Shown here piece after piece: positions 26,285 through 35,761 of a DNA stretch of 64,000 nucleotides. The position numbers and the translations under genes were made by a program. The number at the start of each line of letters is the position of its first letter. Within the stretch, counting starts at the first letter, position 1. Source of the DNA: Chromatiaceae bacterium (GTDB lineage: Bacteria > Pseudomonadota > Gammaproteobacteria > Chromatiales > Chromatiaceae); the NCBI GenBank assembly GCA_024235215.1, contig JACKMU010000002.1:186001-250000 (forward strand), read 5' to 3'. The notes under the pieces were generated by a model that did no database searches, was not told the origin of the DNA, and saw nothing but the letters and a program-made list of their open reading frames with translations.

Positions 26285-28045
26285 ATGCGCCGCAGCAGCA
26301 CGCCCAACCACACCGCTATACAGCGCACGTCACGCGCCCGCTCCCCTGCCACTGCGTTCGCCGGAATGGTGGCACTCCTGATGCTGATGCAACTCGGCAC
26401 CATCTGGCTGACCTTTGCAGACAGGAGCCAATATGCGCTGACGCTGGCCACGCTCACGCTGGCGCTGATGTTGCCGCTGGCGCTGATGCTGCGCAGCATA
26501 CTGAGCGGGCCGATCGCCGAGATCGCCGACGACATGCAGGCAGTGTCGCTGGGCGAGGGTGCGCTGGTCAGCCGGATCGAGCCAACCGGTAACCCTGAGC
26601 AGGTTCGGCTATGCGATAATTACAACAAGCTGACGGAAAATCTGGCGCATATTTTCAGTGATATAAGGGAGCGCACTGTCAATATCGCTTACGATGCGAC
26701 CCGTCTGCGCAAAGCGATCAATGAGAGCAGCCACTGCTCGGTGCGCCAGGAGGAGCTCTCCAAACTGATCTTCATCTCCAGCGCAGAGAGCACACAGGCG
26801 CTGCACGATGTTGCCCAACGCACCGGCACCATGTCCGAACTCAACTCCAACAATGTCGAGGAGGCCCGTGTCAGCGCACAGGAACTCTCCGAGGTGAACC
26901 AGATGTTCGGGCGGGTGCGTACTCACGTCACCGATTTCCGTACCACGGTCTCTAGCCTGGCCAGGAACTCGGAGAATGTTCGCACCAGTCTCTCGCTGGT
27001 ACAGGATTTCTCCGAGCAGACCAATCTACTGGCGTTGAACGCCGCCATCGAAGCCGCCCGTGCGGGGGAGATGGGGCGCGGCTTTGCGGTGGTTGCCGAT
27101 GAGGTGCGCACCCTGGCTGGAAAAGTGCGTGACGCCGCCAGTGAGATCGGTATCAATATCAAGGAGATGGCCGACCTGGTCGGTAAAACTCAGGAGGGTA
27201 CCCGGGAAATAGACGAACTGACTGCGGAGACCCAGCGTGTGGTCGAACGTTCGTCACAACAGATCGACAGGATGGTGCACGATTTCGACACCAATCATGA
27301 GCAGCTCATCGGGGTCAGCGCCGCGATCGAACAGCTCTCCACCAGCAATGCCGAAGTGCACGGCAAGATCAACGAGATTCACGATCTGGGGTCGTGCATC
27401 CGGGGACAGATGAGCCAGGCGGAGGAGTATTCGATCCATTTACGCAACTGTACCGAAGAGACGCTGGAGATGGTTTCACGCTTCAAAGCCGGCACCGGAA
27501 ATTTCGAAACGGTGCTCACCAAGATGAGCGAGTGGCGTGATCATGTGCAACAGGTGATGCAGCGGCTGCACTCGGCCGGAACCAACCTGCTTGACCACAA
27601 CTACACCCCGGTACCCAACACTCAGCCGCAGAAGTATACCGTTGGCTACGGACCGGTGCTGGAGCGGGATATCCAGCGGTTCTACGACCAGTGCCGCGAA
27701 CATTTTCCCTCCACCGCCTACATGCTGGCAGTGGATGTAAACGGCTACGCCTATGTGCACCATACAGCGGTATCCGAACCGATGACCGGAGATCCGGCCT
27801 ATGACCTGCTGCACAGCCGTAACCAGCGCTTCTTCAAAGACAATGAAAATGAGATCCGGCGCGCGAAAAACACCGCTCCGTTTCTACTCCAGACCTTTGT
27901 GCGCGATACCGGCGAGGTGCTGTGCGATCTGTCGCTGCCCATTCACGTTGACGGCCGTCATTGGGGCGGTCTCATCATGGGATTTGCGCCCAGCCTGATT
28001 ATCACCGACCAGCGGCTCGACAAACGGACAGCGGCCACCAGCTGA
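26285..28045 (+). CDS. Methyl-accepting chemotaxis protein with C-terminal Cache-like sensor domain
   Basis: A 586-residue chemoreceptor. Two closely spaced N-terminal helices (about 23-43 and 48-70) leave almost no periplasmic loop. A HAMP-like region and the methylation/signalling helices follow, with the highly conserved hairpin SEQTNLLALNAAIEAARAGE. After the signalling domain, residues 455-586 form a Cache/PAS-like domain with DVNGYAYVHH, TGDPAYDLLHSRNQRFF and GRHWGGLIMGF. Sensing is therefore probably cytoplasmic. The start at 26285 is chosen because the sigma-28 promoter ends just before 26243 and because GGGGA lies eight bases upstream. It should be co-expressed with late flagellar genes. 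Confidence 0.88.
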   Translation: MRRSSTPNHTAIQRTSRARSPATAFAGMVALLMLMQLGTIWLTFADRSQYALTLATLTLALMLPLALMLRSILSGPIAEIADDMQAVSLGEGALVSRIEPTGNPEQVRLCDNYNKLTENLAHIFSDIRERTVNIAYDATRLRKAINESSHCSVRQEELSKLIFISSAESTQALHDVAQRTGTMSELNSNNVEEARVSAQELSEVNQMFGRVRTHVTDFRTTVSSLARNSENVRTSLSLVQDFSEQTNLLALNAAIEAARAGEMGRGFAVVADEVRTLAGKVRDAASEIGINIKEMADLVGKTQEGTREIDELTAETQRVVERSSQQIDRMVHDFDTNHEQLIGVSAAIEQLSTSNAEVHGKINEIHDLGSCIRGQMSQAEEYSIHLRNCTEETLEMVSRFKAGTGNFETVLTKMSEWRDHVQQVMQRLHSAGTNLLDHNYTPVPNTQPQKYTVGYGPVLERDIQRFYDQCREHFPSTAYMLAVDVNGYAYVHHTAVSEPMTGDPAYDLLHSRNQRFFKDNENEIRRAKNTAPFLLQTFVRDTGEVLCDLSLPIHVDGRHWGGLIMGFAPSLIITDQRLDKRTAATS

Positions 28046-28172
28046 CCCGCCTGCGGTCGGATCATGCAATCGGTTTTTTCTCGGCTCCCGGCCTTAAGAC
28101 CTTAACCAGGACAGAGGTAGGGATCAGCGCGGCGTAACCCGACACCAGCCGTATTCCCGGCAGCATCCCTCG

Positions 28173-29015
28173 TCATGCAAGATGGTTCCAGCCGCGACCC
28201 CTCCAGACAGGAATCGTGCCATCAGGCAGTGAACCCACCTGGCCGAGCTTTCTAGACGTATCCGGGCGGTGAAAATCGGAACCAAGCGAAGCGAACAACC
28301 CATATCTGCCGGCGTAGTCGGCAAAGCGGGCGACGTTGTCCGGTGCGAGGCTGGGGTAGACCACTTCGATGGCGGCGCCACCACAATCGACGAAATCTCC
28401 GAGAAAGCGCTGCAGCACAGGCTCACCCAGACGATAGCGACCGGGATGGGCCACTACCGCCACGCCGCCGGCACCGTTGATCCAGTCGATCGCCTCGGCC
28501 AGTGATGCCCATCGGGTTGCCACATAGCCCGGAGTTCCCGGCTTCAGATACTGGTTGAAAGCAGCATCGATCGATCCTGCCGCACCGATCTCCGCCAGGT
28601 AGTGAGCGAAGTGGGTTCGGCTGAGTACACGCGTGGATTGGTATTTTTTTGCCCCTGCGAGTGGATCCGGAATACCGATCCGTTCCAGCTGCTGCGCCAT
28701 CACCAGCGCGCGCCGGTCGCGCTGTTCACGCAGAGCGGCCAGCCCCTGCAGCAGCGCACTGTCATGCTCGTCGACACCCAGACCGACGATGTGGAACAAC
28801 GTGCCCTCCCAGGTCACCGAAATCTCCACTCCCGACACCAGCCGAACGGCGTACTCCGCGGCGGCCTCCCTGGCCTGCTGGAGTCCATCCAGCGTATCGT
28901 GATCGGTCAGTGCCAGTACATCCACCCCTGCTTCATGCGCATGCCGAAGCAGCTGTGCCGGCGTGAACACACCGTCAGATGCGGTTGAGTGGGTATGCAG
29001 ATCGTAGTTGGCCAT
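28173..29015 (-). CDS. rnm: PHP-domain phosphoesterase, RNase AM / YciV family
   Basis: A 280-residue metal-dependent phosphoesterase of the PHP family. The four PHP motifs are visible: DLHTHSTASDG at the N-terminus, LALTDHDTLDG, VSGVEIS, and VVAHPGRY followed by SLGSDFHRPD. E. coli RNase AM trims short RNA 5' to 3' and matures 5S rRNA ends, and relatives hydrolyse 3',5'-nucleoside bisphosphates. ATG at 29015 is chosen; a GTG lies one codon earlier and neither has a good ribosome-binding site. It is single and convergent with the chemoreceptor gene. Confidence 0.88.
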   Translation of the reverse strand: MANYDLHTHSTASDGVFTPAQLLRHAHEAGVDVLALTDHDTLDGLQQAREAAAEYAVRLVSGVEISVTWEGTLFHIVGLGVDEHDSALLQGLAALREQRDRRALVMAQQLERIGIPDPLAGAKKYQSTRVLSRTHFAHYLAEIGAAGSIDAAFNQYLKPGTPGYVATRWASLAEAIDWINGAGGVAVVAHPGRYRLGEPVLQRFLGDFVDCGGAAIEVVYPSLAPDNVARFADYAGRYGLFASLGSDFHRPDTSRKLGQVGSLPDGTIPVWRGRGWNHLA

Positions 29016-29341
29016 CACAGGACGATTTTATCCTAAGCAGTGGGAGATCTCATACCTCCATCGGGAGCGGAGGTTACAGTTCCGGTTCGGAAATTCTGCT
29101 TTTTGTTGCATAGTATCGGCACAGGAAGAGACGTCGCTGCCGTTCACAACGCCTGGCCGCATCGTAAAGCACCCTCGGGCAATGCCACTGCATGAATAAC
29201 CCCACTTATGTCATCCTGGTGCAAACGGCAATCTGGAAGAGTCCGAGCCAGCGGGGATGCAGGGTCAACAGATGACACTTGTCCATACCTCCGGACCAGC
29301 CTGATGTTTTTTTGTGATTGAACACCTTAGCAGGACAGATG
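29016..29341. other. Divergent intergenic region before the ACP-ligase-acyltransferase gene
   Basis: About 325 bases with no supported gene and no clear palindrome or promoter. The T-rich tract near 29306 and the AGGA at 29332-29335 belong to the start region of the downstream gene. Confidence 0.4.
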
Positions 29342-32197
29342 ATGGCTAAAGAGCGCATGACCGCATCCGGCAACTCCGACCCGAGCCAGTTATCCCAGAC
29401 GGAACAAGCCAAACGGTTGCTCGAGATCGTGCGGACACTGGCGACCGAGCTGCATCCGCAGAGCGCTTTGCCAGAGGTCGGCCTGTCGACGCTGCTGGAC
29501 AGAGAGCTCGGATTCGACAGCCTATCCCGGGTCGAACTGCTCCTGCGCGTCGAGCGCAACTTCAACGTATCGCTGCCCCCAACGGTCATTGCCGAAGCGG
29601 AGAGACCCGCGGATCTGTTGCGCGTACTCCTGGCTGCGGCGCCTGGCGGTGACACCGTCACACTGCAGCAGCGATCCGTGGCGCCACAGGAGTCGCAAGA
29701 GACTCCGCTACACCTTGTTACGCTGCCGGAAGTGCTCGACTGGCACTTGTCGATTCATCCACAGCGGATCCACGTCCAGCTGTACGGGAACGATACCACC
29801 CCGCGTGCTATCAGCTATGCCGAACTGCACCGGGAGGCCAGCTCGATCGCGGGTGGACTGCAGGCACTGGGCGTCTCCAGCGGAGACCGGGTGGCACTGA
29901 TGCTTCCCACTGGCCCGGACTACCTCTACTGTTTCTTCGGCGCGCTGCTGGTCGGGGCCATCCCCGTTCCTATCTATCCACCGGTGCGTCTGTCGCAGCT
30001 CGAGGAGCATCTGCGCCGTCACGCTGAAATCCTGCGCAACGCCGCGGTCACCCTGCTGATCACCGTGGCCGAGGCGAAGACCCTCTCCAGGCTGTTGCAG
30101 GCACAGGTGGCAACGATGCAGTGGGTGATCACGCCATCAGAGCTGTCAGCACCGGGCAGCCACTTCCTGCAGCCGCGTGTCCAGCCCACGGATACCGCTT
30201 TCCTGCAGTACACCTCGGGTAGCACCGGAGCGCCGAAGGGCGTGGTATTGAGCCACGCCAATCTGTTGGCCAATATCACCGCGATGGGTACATCGATCCA
30301 AGCCAGCGCGCGGGACACTTTCGTCAGCTGGCTTCCGCTTTACCACGATATGGGACTGATCGGTGCCTGGCTGGGCAGCCTGTTTTATGCGATGCCATTG
30401 GTGCTGCTCTCTCCGCTGGCCTTTCTCGCCCGCCCGCAACGTTGGCTTCAGGCGATCCATACGCACCGGGCGACGCTCTCGGCAGCACCCAACTTCGCTT
30501 ATGAACTCTGCCTTAACAAGATTCGGGAGGAGGATAGCGCGAATCTGGATCTCGGCTCCTGGCGTATGGCATTCAATGGCGCCGAGCCGGTCAGTGCGCG
30601 CACGCTGACGCGCTTCAGCCAGAGATTCGCCAGTTGCGGCTTTCGTCCCGAGAGCATGATGCCGGTTTACGGGCTGGCCGAGGCCGCTGTCGGACTCGCC
30701 TTTCCACCGTGCAACCGCGAACCGCTGATCGACCGGGTCGAGCGTGCAGCGCTGTTCAACCGTGGCCGTGCGGTGATCGCTGCCGCAGATGCGGAGGACC
30801 CGCTGGAGCTGGTCGCCTGCGGCCAACCGCTGCCGGGTTATCAGATTCGCATTGTGGACCCATCGGGCCGGGAGCTGCCGGAGCGGCGTGAGGGAGCGAT
30901 CCAGTTCAATGGCCCCTCGGCCACCGCCGGCTACTATGCCAACCCTCAGGCCACCCAGGCGCTCTACTCCGGTGCCTGGCTCAACACTGGCGATCGCGGC
31001 TACATCGCCGCGGGTGAGATCTACCTCACCAGCCGCAGCAAGGAGTTGATCATTCGCGGTGGCCGCAACATCTATCCCTACGAAGCCGAAGAGGCGGTGG
31101 GCGCCATCGCCGGGATACGCCGCGGCTGCGTCGCGATGTTCGGCAGCAACGACCCTCAGTCAGCCACCGAGAAACTGGTGTTGGTAGCGGAATCAAAGAC
31201 GCAGGAACCCGCCAGGCGTGAGCAACTACGCAAGGAGGTCTTGGCACGGGTCACCGATCTGCTGGGAATGCCCCCGGATGATGTGGTGATCTGCCCACCG
31301 CATGCGGTGTTGAAAACCTCGAGTGGAAAAATCCGCCGCAATGAGATGCGGCTACGCTATGAACAAGGTGATCTGCATGCGCCGCCAGCCGCACCCTGGC
31401 GACAGCTGTTGCGGCTCACGCTGGGATCACTGCGACCCGGTTGGCAGCGGCTACGACGACGACTGCTGGACACGGGTTACGCGCTCTACGCACACCTGAT
31501 CTTCTGGTTGCTGGCACCGCCATTCTGGTTGCTGGTGGTGCTACTCCCCGGATCGGCTCTGCGCTGGCGCATGATGCGATTCGGTGCGCGATCACTGCTC
31601 ACCCTCACCGGAATCCCTCTGCACACCGAGGGGGTGGAGCGGTTGCCGCAATCGCGCAGTTGCGTGCTGGTCGCCAACCACAGCAGCTACCTGGATGGGG
31701 TGGTATTGGCGGCCGCGCTGCCGCTGAAGTTCGCGTTCATCGCCAAGAGCGAGCTGCAGCAAAATCTGTTGTCGCGACTCTTTCTGCAGCGCATCGGTGC
31801 ACAGTTCGTGGAGAGATTCGACCACCAACGTGGTATTGCAGATGCGCGCGACGTTGAAAGTACACTCAGTGAAGAGCGTGCACTGCTCTATTTTCCGGAA
31901 GGCACCCTGCGCCGTGCACCTGGACTGCTCCCCTTTCACATGGGTGCGTTCAGCGCAGCCGCCGCCGCTGGCGCCCCAGTGGTCCCGATCACCATCCGGG
32001 GTACCCGCTCGATCCTGCGCGACACCTCCTGGTTCCCCCACCACGGCGAAGTGAACGTCCATATCAGCGAACCGATCTTCGCTGTCGACACAGATTGGTC
32101 GAGTGCCATCGCACTGCGCAACAGAGCGCGTGCAGCCATGCTGGCACAGCTCGATGAGCCTGACCTGAGCCGGGAGAAGCATCCACTGCCAAACTGA
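29342..32197 (+). CDS. Three-domain lipid enzyme: acyl carrier domain, AMP-dependent acyl ligase, 1-acylglycerol-3-phosphate-type acyltransferase
   Basis: A 951-residue fusion. Residues 15-95 are an acyl carrier domain, with the phosphopantetheine serine in LGFDSLSRVEL (about Ser60). Residues 110-660 are an acyl-AMP ligase of the FAAL type, with AMP motif YTSGSTGAPKGV (about 290-301), YGLAEAAVGLAFP, LNTGDRGYI and KIRRNEM. After two hydrophobic helices (about 705-740), residues 755-945 form a PlsC acyltransferase with NHSSYLDG (the HX4D catalytic pair, about 778) and FPEGTLRR. The likely sequence is activation of a fatty acid, loading on the built-in carrier and transfer to an acceptor at the membrane. 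AGGA six bases before the ATG at 29342 decides the start. The acceptor is unknown. Confidence 0.85.
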   Translation: MAKERMTASGNSDPSQLSQTEQAKRLLEIVRTLATELHPQSALPEVGLSTLLDRELGFDSLSRVELLLRVERNFNVSLPPTVIAEAERPADLLRVLLAAAPGGDTVTLQQRSVAPQESQETPLHLVTLPEVLDWHLSIHPQRIHVQLYGNDTTPRAISYAELHREASSIAGGLQALGVSSGDRVALMLPTGPDYLYCFFGALLVGAIPVPIYPPVRLSQLEEHLRRHAEILRNAAVTLLITVAEAKTLSRLLQAQVATMQWVITPSELSAPGSHFLQPRVQPTDTAFLQYTSGSTGAPKGVVLSHANLLANITAMGTSIQASARDTFVSWLPLYHDMGLIGAWLGSLFYAMPLVLLSPLAFLARPQRWLQAIHTHRATLSAAPNFAYELCLNKIREEDSANLDLGSWRMAFNGAEPVSARTLTRFSQRFASCGFRPESMMPVYGLAEAAVGLAFPPCNREPLIDRVERAALFNRGRAVIAAADAEDPLELVACGQPLPGYQIRIVDPSGRELPERREGAIQFNGPSATAGYYANPQATQALYSGAWLNTGDRGYIAAGEIYLTSRSKELIIRGGRNIYPYEAEEAVGAIAGIRRGCVAMFGSNDPQSATEKLVLVAESKTQEPARREQLRKEVLARVTDLLGMPPDDVVICPPHAVLKTSSGKIRRNEMRLRYEQGDLHAPPAAPWRQLLRLTLGSLRPGWQRLRRRLLDTGYALYAHLIFWLLAPPFWLLVVLLPGSALRWRMMRFGARSLLTLTGIPLHTEGVERLPQSRSCVLVANHSSYLDGVVLAAALPLKFAFIAKSELQQNLLSRLFLQRIGAQFVERFDHQRGIADARDVESTLSEERALLYFPEGTLRRAPGLLPFHMGAFSAAAAAGAPVVPITIRGTRSILRDTSWFPHHGEVNVHISEPIFAVDTDWSSAIALRNRARAAMLAQLDEPDLSREKHPLPN

Positions 32198-32482
32198 TCC
32201 AGGAAGCAATCTCGATGCGGAGACTTGGCTGAGTCACCAAATTGCAACAAGTTTCCAATATAACTGGATCCATTCAAGTCCTGAAACAGGTGACTTCCGG
32301 AATGCATGTAAACCTGGTCAATACCAGGATAGAGCGTGGACGACACCTCACAGTATTCCGTCGTCGACGCTGTCAACGGCAGATCCATGGACCAGCACGC
32401 CGGGAACTACCCGAATGAGGAGGTTGCGGGTGTCTGGATACACACTGGCTCTGTTGTTGTCTTTTCAGAGAGATCCCCCAAG

Positions 32483-34207
32483 ATGGATAAATTAGCGAGA
32501 ACACTGCGTATCGGAGAAAAGATCAGCCTTGGATTCGGGCTGGTTGGCGTGATATTTCTGGTAGTGATCTGGCAGTATCACAATACGCTGCAGCAGTCAC
32601 GGGCGGATTACCGGGAACTTCAGCGCATCCATGTCGCCAAGAAGGTGGAGATGCTCGAGATCGAGAGCAGCATGCGCCAGGCACATCGGGCCGAGAGGGA
32701 TTTTCTGCTACTGAGATCCGAGCGCTTCGTCCAGGAGGTGGAGAGCCAGCTGGGCAGTGCGCTGCGCACCACACACGCGCTTGGCGAGACCGATGCAGCG
32801 TCACACCCGCTCGCAGAACAGATCAGCTCACTGATCGAGAGCTATCACGAAAAGTTCCAGGGAACGGTGGCTGCGTGGCGCACCAAAGGGCTGGATCATA
32901 ATTCAGGACTGCAGGGGGCATTTCGCGACGCGGTTCACGAGCTGGAGGCGATGGCCGGACACTTCGATGTGGATAACCTCTACCTGCAGCTGCTACAGAT
33001 TCGCCGCGGGGAGAAGGATCTCGGTCTACGCAGAGAACCCCAGTACCAACAGCATGTATTGACGCTGCTGCACGAGTTCGAAATCAAAGTCACTGCATCC
33101 GAATTGGAGGAACGGGTGAAACAGCAGCTGCTGGAGGAGATAACTCGCTACCGTGCCTCGTTCGAAGAGTATGCGAGCACTGCGCTGGCCCATGCCGACA
33201 TCAGTGGGGGTAAGGGGCCGTTCCGCCAGACCGCACACAGGATCGAAGAGATACTGATCAACCATCAGATTCCGGACCTGGCCACCAACATACTGCAGTT
33301 ACGCCGGCGGGAGAAGGATTACCTGCTGCGTGACGACAAACGCTATGTCGACATGGCGCTACAGGAGCTGGCGCGCATTCATGCGCTGGTGGATCCCGCC
33401 ACGATCTCGGCCGAGCAGAAGCGCCACTTTCTCACCCTGCTGAACAATTATCAGCGGGATTTCATGGCACTGGTGGAACAGAATGATCTCATCACAAGGA
33501 TGACTGTCGAGATGAACCAGGCGGTTGCCGAAATCAGTGCGCTGGTGGAGAGGAACGTCACGGCAGCCAATGAATTGATGCAGCAGAGTGCAACCGGGAT
33601 TCAGCGCTCAACCGACCAGAAAGAGCGCATCATGCTCTGGTCGGTAGCCATTGCCATCCTGTTGGGAATACTGTTTGCGGTTTCCATCACGCTGCGTATC
33701 GTCCGCCCGCTGCGGTCGATGGCGGGCATGTTGGATCAGCTCGCCTACGAAGAGCCCAGTGAACGCCTTGCTTACTTCCCTGAGGGACGGGACGAAGTGA
33801 ATCTGATGGCGGGCTCGGTCAACACCATGGCGGATAACAAAGCGCGCTTGATCAACTGGTGGAAAAGTTCCATGCGCGAAGCGGCTGCCTGTGAGAACCT
33901 GGCGGCGCAACTGAAGAGCCCGCCCGACGATCCGCTGCGACAAGATGCCGAGACAGAATTCAGGGAGGCACTTGCGGCACGTCATGCACTGGTCTATCGA
34001 CACTATCAGAAAATTCACGAGTTGAATGGCACGGTAATCAAGCATGCCCAGTCCCTACGTGACGAAGTGCATGTAGGGCAGACGCAGACCAGTATCAATA
34101 CCATCAGTTACTCTGCCCGATCACTGCAGAGCATTCTGGAAATGCTGGTCTTTCAAGAGTGTTCCCAGGAGCGGTCCGCAACGGATCAAATTGAAGTTCT
34201 TCCGTAA
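32483..34207 (+). CDS. HBM-type periplasmic sensor with HAMP domain but no recognised output domain
   Basis: A 574-residue membrane receptor. Helix 1 (about 16-32) and helix 2 (about 383-404) flank a 350-residue all-helical periplasmic region with repeated RRxEKD-like motifs (HRAERDFLL near 70, IRRGEKDLGL near 173, LRRREKDYLL near 275). These mark the helical bimodular (HBM) ligand-binding domain, known from McpS-type receptors for organic acids. A HAMP domain follows (about 404-460). The last 115 residues are helical without the chemoreceptor hairpin, kinase, GGDEF or EAL motifs. ATG 32483 is used; the ribosome-binding site is weak. It may signal through partner proteins or be a decoy receptor. 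Confidence 0.78.
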   Translation: MDKLARTLRIGEKISLGFGLVGVIFLVVIWQYHNTLQQSRADYRELQRIHVAKKVEMLEIESSMRQAHRAERDFLLLRSERFVQEVESQLGSALRTTHALGETDAASHPLAEQISSLIESYHEKFQGTVAAWRTKGLDHNSGLQGAFRDAVHELEAMAGHFDVDNLYLQLLQIRRGEKDLGLRREPQYQQHVLTLLHEFEIKVTASELEERVKQQLLEEITRYRASFEEYASTALAHADISGGKGPFRQTAHRIEEILINHQIPDLATNILQLRRREKDYLLRDDKRYVDMALQELARIHALVDPATISAEQKRHFLTLLNNYQRDFMALVEQNDLITRMTVEMNQAVAEISALVERNVTAANELMQQSATGIQRSTDQKERIMLWSVAIAILLGILFAVSITLRIVRPLRSMAGMLDQLAYEEPSERLAYFPEGRDEVNLMAGSVNTMADNKARLINWWKSSMREAAACENLAAQLKSPPDDPLRQDAETEFREALAARHALVYRHYQKIHELNGTVIKHAQSLRDEVHVGQTQTSINTISYSARSLQSILEMLVFQECSQERSATDQIEVLP

Positions 34208-34262
34208 CGCCAACAGGGAGACGCAGCAACATAACACTGGAAAAAGGATTGCCCGGAGTGAC

Positions 34263-34317
34263 GGTTCCGGCCTGTCCGGCGGGACAAAATAGCTCCGCCC
34301 GCTGCGGATCCGGAACC
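34263..34317. terminator. Hairpin between convergent genes
   Basis: An 8-bp outer stem (GGTTCCGG at 34263-34270, CCGGAACC at 34310-34317) encloses further GC pairing (CGGCGGG with CCCGCTG). It lies between the convergent receptor and IMPase genes. No T-run follows, so a factor-independent terminator is uncertain. Confidence 0.4.
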
Positions 34318-34423
34318 TGGTAGATCCACCGAACAAGGAGCGTTGGGAGCAGCAGATAAAGCGTGCTCCAGCACGTTGCGAATCACTGTCGCGAAGCGAA
34401 GAGCATCACCTCTCCCCGCGGAC

Positions 34424-35218
34424 TCAACTCCCCAGCAGCCATTGCCGCCACTGGCGGTAGTTGTCAGCGTCCAATGCTGCCAGAGCAGAGCGGGGTTCAC
34501 CGCTTGCTTTGAACACCGGCTGGCCATCCAGGCTGCACGAGTGGCCATTCATCTGCTGCATGATCAGATAACCAGCCGCGTAGTCCCATATCTTCTGCCG
34601 ACCATGCAGATAGAGATGAAAACGTCCAGCCGCAGCCCAGCACCAATCGAGGGCGACCGATCCGAAACTGCGCTGTGAGCTGTAGGGTGGTGAGTGCGCC
34701 AAGCGCAGAACCAGACTCGCCGGAAGCCGCTTGAAATCGACCGTGGCGATACAGTGCTGCAGTGAAACGGGTGCTGCGCCTCCCGCGAGAGGCGTTCCGT
34801 TGAGACAGGTGGGACCCCCGCGCACCGCAGAAAAACACTCGTCACGTGAGGGATCATAGACGACACCCGCCACCACACTGCCATCGATCACCAAGGCGAC
34901 TGAAACGGAATAAAAAGGGATACCGGCGGCAAAATTGCTGGTCCCATCCAGTGGGTCGACGATCCAAAGCCCTTTGCCGGGTGCAGCCAGTAGCGCTGCC
35001 TGCTCGGCTTCGCTCATCTCCTCTCCCAGCATTCCAAACTGTGGCCAATGCGACTTCAGCTCTGTCTCCAGTCGCTCTTGGATCGCACTATCCGCCAGAG
35101 TGACCACGCTGCCGTCTGCTTTCACATTGCAGACAACTGCGGCAAACCGGGGCAATAACTCCGCCACAGCCGCACTTTTGACAATGGCACAGAGTTTCTC
35201 CGGTTCCGGTAGCTTCAT
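34424..35218 (-). CDS. Inositol monophosphatase family phosphatase
   Basis: A 264-residue lithium-sensitive phosphatase family member. Metal-site motifs are complete: GEEMSE, the signature WIVDPLDGTSNFAAG, and WDYAAGYLIMQQ near the C-terminus. Substrates in the family include inositol phosphates, 3'(2'),5'-bisphosphates (CysQ) and fructose-1,6-bisphosphate; the length is close to SuhB/CysQ, but assignment by eye is not possible. It is a single gene, convergent with the HBM receptor, with no clear ribosome-binding site. Confidence 0.88.
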   Translation of the reverse strand: MKLPEPEKLCAIVKSAAVAELLPRFAAVVCNVKADGSVVTLADSAIQERLETELKSHWPQFGMLGEEMSEAEQAALLAAPGKGLWIVDPLDGTSNFAAGIPFYSVSVALVIDGSVVAGVVYDPSRDECFSAVRGGPTCLNGTPLAGGAAPVSLQHCIATVDFKRLPASLVLRLAHSPPYSSQRSFGSVALDWCWAAAGRFHLYLHGRQKIWDYAAGYLIMQQMNGHSCSLDGQPVFKASGEPRSALAALDADNYRQWRQWLLGS

Positions 35219-35473
35219 CAGTTTGTGGCGGTCGCGCTTATAAAGAGGTCTATTCTAGCAAAAATCGTAACGTTGCAGCTGGCTCCGTTTTTTGAGCACC
35301 AGCTGAAGCGTTACCAGAAAAATCTCTTCGAACTGCAGGCCAGGCTGCACATTTCGGTAACCCGAGCATTGGGCTGACATGGCGATGGATCCTGTGCCAG
35401 TCTTTTGTCGGTGCCAGTAAAAGCCGCATCCAGCCAGGCCGAACCTGAGAGCCGGGAGCGGTGAAAACGCTGT

Positions 35474-35761
35474 TCAGGCGGTACAGAAGCGAAGTCCGAC
35501 ACCCCCGGGATAGTGACGCACTACGATGGCTGTATAGCGCAGCAGATTGATAATTTTTGCCTCTCTCTGGATGAACACCAGATCCACCAGCGTGCCGACC
35601 GAAAAGTTCAACCTGTTTGTCTGCACAAAGACACCGCAGCGGCTGATATCGAGGGTGGTTGCCCGGCATCTCACAGGTTGGTTGTTCAGGTAGACCTCAA
35701 GTTTGGCAACTTGCCGTTTTGCCACACGTCGATCCCTGAAAGGAGAAGTTGCACCACGCAT
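35474..35761 (-). CDS. Small PilZ domain protein
   Basis: A 95-residue PilZ-domain protein. The N-terminal motif is degenerate (RDRRVAKRQ provides the arginines), the second motif is DISRCG (DxSxxG), and the domain ends HYPGGVGLRF. A GGGGAG site six bases before the ATG at 35761 supports the start. Binding of c-di-GMP is likely but less certain than for the larger PilZ gene near 17.5 kb. It stands alone, upstream of the IMPase gene on the same strand (about 255 bases away). Confidence 0.75.
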   Translation of the reverse strand: MRGATSPFRDRRVAKRQVAKLEVYLNNQPVRCRATTLDISRCGVFVQTNRLNFSVGTLVDLVFIQREAKIINLLRYTAIVVRHYPGGVGLRFCTA

